Assembly: GCA_947470885.1 (NCBI GenBank)
Contig: CANIXE010000159.1
Location: 1-5,840, forward strand
From: Planctomycetota bacterium
GTDB taxonomy: Bacteria; Planctomycetota; UBA11346
DNA length: 5,840 nt
Reading direction: 5' to 3'
The notes under the pieces are model-generated. The model searched no databases. It was given only the letters and a program-made list of their open reading frames with translations, and was not told where the DNA came from. The position numbers and the translations under genes are program-made. Each line of letters starts with the position of its first letter. The stretch's first letter is position 1. Below, in pieces: positions 1 through 4,931 of the stretch.

Positions 1-41
1 CGCAAATGAAGAAGGGCGGTCAGTAGTTCCTTGTCAGCCAT
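1..41 (-). CDS. Start of an unidentified gene running off the left edge (partial)
   Basis: On the minus strand an ATG at 39-41 opens a frame that begins MADKELLTALLHLR and continues past base 1 without a stop. A Shine-Dalgarno-like GAGG (CCTC on the plus strand, 51-54) lies 9 bases upstream, which supports this start. The peptide begins like an ordinary soluble protein, with an acidic/basic start and then a leucine-rich helix, and shows no signal peptide. Only about 14 codons are visible, so no family can be named. A competing minus-strand frame ends at base 20 and overlaps this start; its weak codon bias makes it the less likely gene. The call rests on the ribosome binding site and the look of the N-terminus only. 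Confidence 0.45.
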   Translation of the reverse strand, partial: MADKELLTALLHL

Positions 42-97
42 GATGAAGAACCTCGCAGGATGGCATCATTCCCACTGCATTCCCGGAAGAACCGGTA

Positions 98-136
98 TTT
101 CCTGGTACGGTTTCCTGAAACGGATTCCTGGCCTTC
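98..136. repeat. Short 13-base tandem repeat, about three units
   Basis: Units TTTCCTGGTACGG (98-110) and TTTCCTGAAACGG (111-123) differ at two positions. A third, decayed unit starts at 124 with ATTCCTGG. The word TTCCTG therefore recurs at 99, 112 and 125, exactly 13 bases apart. Just to the left, TTCC-C-GGAA at 80-88 forms a small palindrome. The array lies 57-95 bases upstream of the left-edge gene's start, so it may be a protein-binding array or part of the leader RNA. It could also be a chance duplication. Confidence 0.45.
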
Positions 137-190
137 TCCCCAGGTCTGGTCCGCAGTCCACGCATGAACGGCATCGGTCATAATGTGACT

Positions 191-216
191 CCCGCCGGTC
201 CGCACTGGACGGCGGG
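191..216. promoter_or_regulatory. Strong GC-rich hairpin in the leader region
   Basis: CCCGCC (191-196) pairs with GGCGGG (211-216), and GTCC (198-201) pairs with GGAC (207-210). This gives a 10-base-pair stem with one bulged G at 197 and a five-base loop, GCACT. No T-run follows on either strand, so it is not a standard intrinsic terminator. Read on the minus strand, the 3' arm ends in GGCGGG, immediately followed by AG. The arm thus includes part of a GGGAG Shine-Dalgarno-like word that lies 7 bases before an ATG at 179-181. The hairpin could therefore control translation or transcript stability in the leader of the left-edge gene. The structure is seen directly; the role is inferred. Confidence 0.5.
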
Positions 217-395
217 CGCCACGGAGTGGACATGGCTCGCAAGGTGGCAGGTTTCTCACGACAAAAACCTCCGAGAGAATGGTCATGCGTAATTCATGGA
301 CAATAACTAGCACCTCGATCACCATGGTTCTACCGGCATCTACCGTCGCACACCAGATCGGTCCCTGCAATCACGATGGCTGCAGGAGCCTTGTT

Positions 396-423
396 ATTAA
401 AAAAACCATTGGTTTCCGGACAA
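396..423 (-). promoter_or_regulatory. Possible minus-strand promoter for the left-edge gene
   Basis: On the minus strand TTGTCC (418-423) matches the -35 consensus at four of six positions. TTTAAT (396-401) matches the -10 consensus at five of six, with a 16-base spacer. It points toward the gene starting at 41 and would give a leader of roughly 350 bases containing the hairpin and the 13-base repeats. The same bases can be read as a weak terminator for the AraC-type gene, so the assignment is ambiguous. Confidence 0.28.
399..415 (-). terminator. Weak intrinsic terminator candidate after the AraC-type gene
   Basis: On the minus strand, about 60 bases after the regulator's stop codon, AAACC (415-411) can pair with GGTTT (407-403) across a three-base AAT loop. 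Four further T residues follow. The stem is short and A/T-rich, so termination would be weak. It overlaps a promoter-like sequence and may be neither. Confidence 0.25.
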
Positions 424-477
424 CCTTAGGCCAACGAAGCACCACGTCGATCCCACAGAATTCGCCGATATTCTAAG

Positions 478-1281
478 TCACGATCCCCGGGGGCTGGATC
501 CCTTGGCCTGCTTCCATGCCTTGGACAGGTGGAAGGCGTCCACATAGCCGGTGGCCTGGGCGATCTGGGCCAGGGTCAGGTCCTGGCGCGTCAACAGGCG
601 CTCCACGGCCTCCAACCGGCAGCGGCGCCGGTAGGCCGCCGGTGTCTCGCCGCAGGTGCGGCGAAAGGCACGACGGAAACCGTCGGCGCTGAAGCCGGCC
701 CGGCGGGCGATGGCGGTCATGGAAAATGCCTGGCCCGGCCGGCCCAGATCATCACGGGCCTGGATCAACCAGGCGGGGTCACGCTCGCCCGGCCGTAATG
801 CCGCCAGGGCCGCCAAGGCCGCCAGAGCGGCATGCAGATCCCCGATCCGGCGGCAGGCGGCAGCAAGATCCCGTAACGGCTGGAGCAGCCGGTCCAGTCG
901 CCGTTCCCAGCGGCGGGGCTCGCCAGTGGACCAGACCGGCGTCCCCTGGGCCAAACCCTGACGGCACCACAGGTCCCCGACCGGGCCGGAAAACGCCACG
1001 AATATCTCCCGCCAATCATCGCCCATCTCAGGACCGTAGCGGTGGGGATGCCCTGGATGGACGAAGATGACATCCCCCCGTTTAACGCGGATCGAGATCC
1101 CTGAGGCATCCTCGTAGCGGCCGGATCCCAGCACCAACACCAAGGCATGATTGGGGAACAAACGGAATTTCTCCAAGCCGGTGCCCTGGGTCCCCGCCAG
1201 CCGACCACCGAACAAAAGGCTGCCCAAGGGCGTCCGGTGCTCGGCAAAGGCGATGATGCCATGACGGGGAGGGCGGGCCAT
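478..1281 (-). CDS. AraC-family transcriptional regulator
   Basis: 267-residue protein of normal length for the family. The N-terminal half is a cupin-like ligand-sensing domain, with the typical strand-turn segment GDVIFVHPGHPHRYGP at residues 69-84. The C-terminal part carries two helix-turn-helix units. The first spans about 187-224 (SMTAIARRAGFSADGFRRAF) and the second about 235-267, including LTLAQIAQATGYVDAFHLSK. The protein stops soon after the second helix-turn-helix, so its tail is a little short. A helical Ala/Leu linker (151-162) joins the halves and is encoded by a 9-base tandem repeat. An in-frame TAG lies four codons before the ATG, so the start cannot be further upstream. No good ribosome binding site is seen, and a promoter-like -10 lies so close that the mRNA may be nearly leaderless. 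Divergent placement next to the oxygenase/TIM-barrel pair makes it their likely ligand-responsive regulator. The ligand cannot be read from sequence. Confidence 0.93.
   Translation of the reverse strand: MARPPRHGIIAFAEHRTPLGSLLFGGRLAGTQGTGLEKFRLFPNHALVLVLGSGRYEDASGISIRVKRGDVIFVHPGHPHRYGPEMGDDWREIFVAFSGPVGDLWCRQGLAQGTPVWSTGEPRRWERRLDRLLQPLRDLAAACRRIGDLHAALAALAALAALRPGERDPAWLIQARDDLGRPGQAFSMTAIARRAGFSADGFRRAFRRTCGETPAAYRRRCRLEAVERLLTRQDLTLAQIAQATGYVDAFHLSKAWKQAKGSSPRGS
800..826. repeat. 9-base tandem repeat coding an Ala-Leu-Ala linker
   Basis: Three units, GCCGCCAGG, GCCGCCAAG and GCCGCCAGA, lie head to tail inside the AraC-type gene. On the minus strand they encode an Ala-Ala-Leu pattern within residues 151-162, between the sensing and DNA-binding domains. 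Because the unit is a multiple of three, slippage would lengthen or shorten the linker without breaking the frame. Confidence 0.7.
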
Positions 1282-1290
1282 GCGGCCCGG

Positions 1291-1319
1291 ATTCTACATG
1301 CACTATCCTATCCCGTCCA
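1291..1319 (-). promoter_or_regulatory. Promoter candidate of the AraC-type regulator
   Basis: On the minus strand TGGACG (1314-1319) matches four of six -35 bases and TAGAAT (1291-1296) matches five of six -10 bases, with the standard 17-base spacer. The predicted transcription start falls around 1283-1285, only a few bases before the ATG at 1281. The transcript would be leaderless or nearly so, which agrees with the absence of a Shine-Dalgarno sequence. The -35 overlaps one half of the direct repeat in this region, so autorepression is plausible. Confidence 0.4.
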
Positions 1320-1346
1320 TGGCTCCCGGCCGTCCGATGCGGCATC
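1313..1346. promoter_or_regulatory. Putative operator in the divergent intergenic region
   Basis: CCGTCC occurs at 1313-1318 and again at 1330-1335, 17 bases apart. Each copy is followed by ATG, directly in the first and after one extra base in the second. Spaced direct half-sites on one face of the helix are typical of AraC-family targets. The left copy overlaps the regulator's likely -35. The right copy abuts GATGC-G-GCATC (1336-1346), a small palindrome ending about 9 bases before the oxygenase start codon. The repeat is seen directly; binding is inferred. Confidence 0.35.
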
Positions 1347-1355
1347 TTTTCCGAT

Positions 1356-2360
1356 ATGAAGACTCCCGCGCTCCCCATCCCACCAAACATGGTGCTCACC
1401 TCCCTGGGGCATCCGCTGGATCCCGATCGGTTCGGGCTCCTTCGTGCCAGCGATGACATCCGCCACGACCTTTCGGCCCTGCGGGAACGCCTGGCGGACG
1501 ACGGCTACCTCTACATCCCCGGATTCTTTGATCCGGAATTGGTCCTCGCCGGTCGACGGGCCATCTTCAGCCAACTTGCCGCCAATGGCGAGCTGGATCC
1601 CGGGTCTGACCCCATGGAGGGCCGGGTGGCCCCGGTCCAGGCCCAGGCCTTCGCCCTGGATGCCGCTCCGACCTTCAAGGCCGCCGACGGCACCGTTCGC
1701 AATCCCGACAAGGTCGGCGCCTTCCGTCCGGAAATGGCCGCCGAGTCGGACGAGATCAAACGCATCGTGTTCGGTCCTGAACTGGAGGCCTTCTACCAAG
1801 GCCTTTTTGGCGAAGACTGCCGGCACCTGGATTTTATCTGGGCACGCCTGATGGGGCCCGGCCATGGCACCCCGGTGCATTGCGACCAGGTTTACATGGG
1901 CCGGGGATCCGCCGAGCTGATGACCTGCTGGATCCCCTATGTCGACATCCCGTTGGAAGTGGGTGGCCTGATCCTGCTTGAGGACTCCCATCGCCGGCAG
2001 GACCAGCTCGCCACCTACCTCGCCCGGGACGTGGACGCCTATTGCACCAACCGCCCGGACGAAGTGAAACGGGTGGTGGAGGACGGCGGCTGGTCCTTCC
2101 CGGGATGGCTGTCGAAGCGACCCGACCGCATGCCCGCCACCTACGGCGGCCGTTGGCTCACGGTGCCCCGCTGGCGGCCCGGCGATCTTCTCACCTTCCC
2201 CATGAGCTTGGTCCATGCCTCCCTGGACAACCAGTCGGACCGTGTCCGCTTCTCCACGGATACGCGCTACCAGCCGGCGGCCCATCCCGCGGATCCGCGG
2301 TGGATCGGGGCGACGCCCCCCGGCCATTCCCGGGCGGGAAAGCTCGGTCGGGTATGCTGA
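1356..2360 (+). CDS. Phytanoyl-CoA dioxygenase (PhyH)-like Fe(II)/2-oxoglutarate oxygenase
   Basis: 334 residues, within the usual range for PhyH-family proteins. These cytoplasmic enzymes use Fe(II), O2 and 2-oxoglutarate to hydroxylate a small molecule. The jelly-roll iron site appears complete: His175 and Asp177 in the HxD motif (TPVHCDQVYMGRGS), distal His287 (FPMSLVHASLDNQ), and Arg298 eleven residues later. Arg298 matches the spacing of the 2-oxoglutarate-binding arginine in the family. The N-terminal ADDGYLYIPGFFDPE (47-61) is the typical opening of the fold. The ATG at 1356 has no clear Shine-Dalgarno sequence; Met12 is an alternative start but is no better supported. The stop overlaps the next gene by 7 bases, so the two are very probably co-transcribed and translationally coupled. 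Bacterial PhyH relatives act on many substrates, so phytanoyl-CoA itself should not be assumed. A carbohydrate- or polyol-like substrate is suggested by the neighbour but is only inferred. Confidence 0.9.
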   Translation: MKTPALPIPPNMVLTSLGHPLDPDRFGLLRASDDIRHDLSALRERLADDGYLYIPGFFDPELVLAGRRAIFSQLAANGELDPGSDPMEGRVAPVQAQAFALDAAPTFKAADGTVRNPDKVGAFRPEMAAESDEIKRIVFGPELEAFYQGLFGEDCRHLDFIWARLMGPGHGTPVHCDQVYMGRGSAELMTCWIPYVDIPLEVGGLILLEDSHRRQDQLATYLARDVDAYCTNRPDEVKRVVEDGGWSFPGWLSKRPDRMPATYGGRWLTVPRWRPGDLLTFPMSLVHASLDNQSDRVRFSTDTRYQPAAHPADPRWIGATPPGHSRAGKLGRVC

Positions 2361-3235
2361 TTCCACGCTGCAAGGACGGTGCGGGTCCGCCGCACCTCCG
2401 GCTTTTCATCAACGCCGGCAATCTCGAGGGCCTGGCCCCGGGAACCGGCGGCCCTGACCTGGCCACGGGAGAACCGGCCCTGGAGACCCTGCTCGCCCAC
2501 GGTTTCACCGGCATCCAAGGGGTGTCCGATACCTGGCTTCCTGCCTGCCGCCGGCTTGGCCTGATCACCGCCGCCAGCGGACGGATCGACCAACCCCAGG
2601 AGATCCTTCCTCTGGCCCAGCGTTGGCAGGATGCGGGCCACGTGTGCGCCACCCTCCATGTTGGCACCGGCATGGAGGACGATGCCACCTGCGACCGCCT
2701 GTGTGCCGCGGTGATCTCGGCCGCCGACCGAACCGGCCTTCCCCTGTTCGTCGAAACCCATCGGGCCACCATCACCCAGGACCAATGGCGCACCGTCCAG
2801 TTGGCCAAACGCCATCCAGAACTCCGCTTCAACGGGGATTTCAGCCACTGGTACACCGGCCAGGAAATGACCTACGGCGGCGTGGAGAACCGGCTCGACT
2901 TCCTCACGCCGGTGTTCGAGGGCACTCGCTTTTTCCATGGACGCATCGGCAACAGCGGGTGCATCCAAGTGGCCCTGGGGGATCCGTCGGTGCAGCCGGC
3001 AATCGGCCACTTCCGCGCCATGTGGACCCGCTGCCTGCGCTCCTTCCGTGAACACGCCGCCAACGGGGAATGGATCGCCTTCACCCCCGAACTGCTGGAT
3101 CGGACCTACCACTATGCCCGCTGTATCCCCGCCGGGGATGGCTGGCAGGAAGAGGGCGATCGCTGGCGAGACGCCCTGGAGTTGAACCGCATCATCCTGG
3201 CCTGTTGGGACGATGCCGTCAGATCCGCATCCTGA
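2354..3235 (+). CDS. Sugar phosphate isomerase/epimerase-like protein (xylose-isomerase-like TIM barrel)
   Basis: 293 residues from the ATG at 2354, which overlaps the end of the oxygenase gene by 7 bases. The frame stays open further upstream, but that part is out of frame with the oxygenase and looks unlike a barrel, so the coupled ATG is preferred. The pattern fits AP-endonuclease-2/xylose-isomerase-like barrels. Candidate metal ligands are Glu134 (LFVETHR), Asp162 (NGDFSHW), His195 (FFHGRIG) and Glu246 (FTPELL). His165, three residues after Asp162, and Arg197 occupy positions like those used for substrate binding in ketose 3-epimerases. These enzymes isomerise or epimerise sugars, inositols or related polyols in the cytoplasm using a divalent metal. 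No signal peptide or membrane segment is seen. Pairing with a PhyH-like oxygenase and an AraC regulator suggests a short catabolic or modification pathway. The exact reaction is unknown, and hydrolase or lyase activity is possible in this superfamily. Confidence 0.85.
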   Translation: MLIPRCKDGAGPPHLRLFINAGNLEGLAPGTGGPDLATGEPALETLLAHGFTGIQGVSDTWLPACRRLGLITAASGRIDQPQEILPLAQRWQDAGHVCATLHVGTGMEDDATCDRLCAAVISAADRTGLPLFVETHRATITQDQWRTVQLAKRHPELRFNGDFSHWYTGQEMTYGGVENRLDFLTPVFEGTRFFHGRIGNSGCIQVALGDPSVQPAIGHFRAMWTRCLRSFREHAANGEWIAFTPELLDRTYHYARCIPAGDGWQEEGDRWRDALELNRIILACWDDAVRSAS

Positions 3236-3378
3236 TCCTCGAGCGATGGCGCCCAGTGCACCGGCATCTGGCCATGTCTTTCCCCGGGCCACAAAGACAC
3301 ACAGGGACATGCCACCAACGCCACCTGGGTGAGGCGAGGCCCTTCCCGCGGTTCAGCCCCGTCCGTTGATCCGGCTCA

Positions 3379-4422
3379 TCACGGCAGCAGCCGACGGAAT
3401 CCATGTCCCAGGATAATCCCCAGGAAAACCACGTTCCTGAGGGGCTGGAACATCCACCACCAGGGCACCTCTCGAGGCTGAGGATCCGTCAGGGCCCGGG
3501 CGACGGCGGCCAGACGCCCGGGGGATAGCGGCCAATCCACCAGGCGATTGGCCCACGCCGGTGGAAAAACCTGCGGCCCGTCATCGGTGCCCAACAGGGC
3601 GCCGGCGATGGCCCCCATGGTGTCCGTGTCACCGCCGCAGGCGAGCAAAGCCCCCAGGCAGCCCTCCGGGTCATGGCGATGGCGCAGCCAAGCGAACAGG
3701 GCCACCGGCACGGAATGGTAGGCGTAGCCGCTGACCCCGTTGGGGCAGCCGATACTGTGGGCGAAATCATCCACCGACGCGGCCCGGCCCAGATGCTCCT
3801 CCAAGGTGATCATCATGTCGGCCCAGGCGGCATCCGCCCCCTGCCTCCAGATCGCCAGCAACTGATCCCGGGAATCGCCCCGGAGGATCCAGGCGGCGGC
3901 TTCGGCCACAGCCTGGGCGGCGATGATGGCCTTGGGATCCCGATGAGTGATCAGGGTCGAGGCCCGGACGAAGGCTTGGCGCCGCGGAGCGTCTTCCGCC
4001 CAACGCACGCCAATGAGGGCGGAGCGCATCGCCGGGCCATTGCCCGCCGACCACACGCCGCTGCGTTCCGGGGAAAACCCCACCCACGAACGGATCAGCC
4101 CCCGGGCCGTGGCCAGGCCGCAGCCACCGGGCAGAGATACCAGCCACCAGCGGAGGCGACGAGCAAGGGCGCGGGCGAACCGCCCGGGATCGTCTCCCGC
4201 CGCCAGCAACGCCTGGCCAGTGAGGAACGCGTGCTCGGTGTCATCGCTGACCATGCCCCGACCGAACACCAGACGATGGCGCAGGGGACCCGGGAAATTC
4301 CGGGCGATCCGCCGTCGGCCCAGGCCCTCGGCGGGCAGCAGCAAGCTGTCCCCCAGGGCGGTGCCCAGCAGGCAGCCGGCGTACCGAGACTCTACTGATA
4401 GCAGGGAGGCGTAATTCGTCAT
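3379..4422 (-). CDS. ADP-ribosylglycohydrolase family protein (DraG/ARH-like)
   Basis: 347 residues from the ATG at 4422. Enzymes of this family use divalent metal ions to remove ADP-ribose from modified side chains or to cleave related ADP-ribose conjugates. The metal-binding motifs appear intact: SDDTEH at 59-64 and GGDTDT at 263-268. Other family marks are GCLLGTALGDS (16-26), GNGPAMR (127-133) and a TH-x-DP segment (159-163). The start codon shares ATGA with the stop of the Nudix gene, indicating translational coupling. A longer in-frame start at 4503 lies well inside the Nudix gene and gives no family-like sequence, so it is rejected. The last 29 residues form a Trp-rich, strongly hydrophobic tail that ends in basic residues and could hold the protein at the membrane. 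The actual substrate (arginine-, serine- or nucleic-acid-linked ADP-ribose, or a free conjugate) cannot be told from sequence. Confidence 0.93.
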   Translation of the reverse strand: MTNYASLLSVESRYAGCLLGTALGDSLLLPAEGLGRRRIARNFPGPLRHRLVFGRGMVSDDTEHAFLTGQALLAAGDDPGRFARALARRLRWWLVSLPGGCGLATARGLIRSWVGFSPERSGVWSAGNGPAMRSALIGVRWAEDAPRRQAFVRASTLITHRDPKAIIAAQAVAEAAAWILRGDSRDQLLAIWRQGADAAWADMMITLEEHLGRAASVDDFAHSIGCPNGVSGYAYHSVPVALFAWLRHRHDPEGCLGALLACGGDTDTMGAIAGALLGTDDGPQVFPPAWANRLVDWPLSPGRLAAVARALTDPQPREVPWWWMFQPLRNVVFLGIILGHGFRRLLP

Positions 4423-4931
4423 GGCTGACGACTCAACCACCACAGGCCGGCGTAGATTTTGTGATCGATCAGCACCCCGGACGCAGCCCGTTCCGCCAGC
4501 CACTCCGGAACCCGGGCCAGAGGAATCCGGTGGACGGTGATATTCTCCCCGGCCACACCGCCCCCCGCGCTGACTTGGCGCAGGCCGGTGGCCAAGACCA
4601 GGGTGGTGACCTCGCTGGTAAGCCCCGCCGAGGATGGGCCCCGGGCCACCACGGTGCAGACGGCGGGCTCCCAGCCGGTTTCCTCCCCCAATTCCCGGGC
4701 GGCGGCGGTGGCGAGATCTTCGTCCGCCTGTTCATCCCCCACCAGCCCAGCGGGAAGCTCGATTACCCGGGCGCCCACGGGAATGCGGAATTGTTCCACC
4801 AGCAGCAGCTCCCCCGCCGGGGTGACGGCGATGATGCCCACCACCGCCGAGGCGTTCCGTCGTCGGACGAATTCCCAGCGGTCATCTTGGACCATTTCCA
4901 GAAAACGTCCGGCATACAGGGTAGCGATCAT
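4419..4931 (-). CDS. Nudix hydrolase, ADP-ribose pyrophosphatase type
   Basis: 170 residues. A perfect Nudix box, G-x5-E-x7-R-E-U-x-E-E-x-G-U, runs from Gly65 to Trp87 and ends RELGEETGW; its glutamates bind the catalytic Mg2+ ions. The preceding VEQFRIPVGARVIELPAG (45-62) is the hallmark approach of ADP-ribose and nucleotide-sugar pyrophosphatases. The expected reaction is ADP-ribose to AMP plus ribose 5-phosphate in the cytoplasm. The SPGxSxE-like loop after the box reads SAGLTSE (101-107), with Ala102 where ADP-ribose-specific enzymes usually have proline. Specificity may therefore be broader, for example toward other NDP-sugars. The start is firm: a GGAGG sits 6 bases upstream, and the ATG shares ATGA with the NadR stop. 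The stop shares ATGA with the glycohydrolase start. Position between NAD synthesis and ADP-ribose release supports an ADP-ribose-recycling role. Confidence 0.93.
   Translation of the reverse strand: MIATLYAGRFLEMVQDDRWEFVRRRNASAVVGIIAVTPAGELLLVEQFRIPVGARVIELPAGLVGDEQADEDLATAAARELGEETGWEPAVCTVVARGPSSAGLTSEVTTLVLATGLRQVSAGGGVAGENITVHRIPLARVPEWLAERAASGVLIDHKIYAGLWWLSRQP

Larger units (their letters stand above)
42..477. other. Non-coding stretch upstream of the left-edge gene and downstream of the AraC-type gene
   Basis: No frame in these 436 bases looks like a real gene. The open frames that cross it have poor third-position bias and no recognisable protein. The right half, about 250-477, is visibly less GC-rich than the flanking genes and contains a run of seven A residues at 399-405. 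The stretch holds a strong hairpin (191-216), three TTCCTG words phased at 13 bases (98-136), a small inverted repeat (CCTGCA at 364-369 and TGCAGG at 381-386) and an A/T-rich promoter- or terminator-like spot near 396-423. Its likely role is to carry the promoter and 5' leader of the minus-strand gene starting at 41. No remnant of a mobile element is visible. Confidence 0.6.

Noticed and set aside
20..370. 116-codon minus-strand frame in the left intergenic stretch
   Set aside because: Mixed third-position composition unlike the real genes, no recognisable protein, and it overlaps the better-supported start at 41. Only its last 53 codons have a ribosome binding site, treated as a leader-ORF possibility in the findings.
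279..476. 65-codon plus-strand frame
   Set aside because: Ser/Thr-rich low-complexity translation, no ribosome binding site and no coding bias.
2042..2353. N-terminal extension of the TIM-barrel protein to an upstream in-frame ATG
   Set aside because: It would overlap about 310 bases of the oxygenase gene in another frame, and the extra residues are Pro/Gly/His-rich with no barrel features. The ATG at 2354 gives a normal-length protein and a coupled start.
1308..2366. Long open frame (352 codons) on the minus strand opposite the oxygenase gene
   Set aside because: The plus-strand frame has clear PhyH motifs with iron ligands in order. The antisense frame is Gly/His/Pro-rich with no recognisable domain, an expected by-product of strong G/C third-position bias.
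2267..3310. Long open frame (347 codons) on the minus strand opposite the TIM-barrel gene
   Set aside because: Same reasoning: it shadows a recognisable enzyme, has no domain, and would overlap the coupled gene pair completely.
3236..3378. Possible terminator or small gene in the convergent gap
   Set aside because: Only very short inverted repeats (such as CACC-TG-GGTG) without T-runs, and no small frame with a ribosome binding site.
3673..4398. 241-codon plus-strand frame opposite the ADP-ribosylglycohydrolase
   Set aside because: Antisense shadow of a gene with intact metal-binding motifs; its protein is Gln/Pro/Gly-rich and without family features.
4423..4503. Upstream start for the ADP-ribosylglycohydrolase
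   Set aside because: It lies within the Nudix gene and adds residues unlike the family; the ATGA overlap at 4419-4422 is the natural start.
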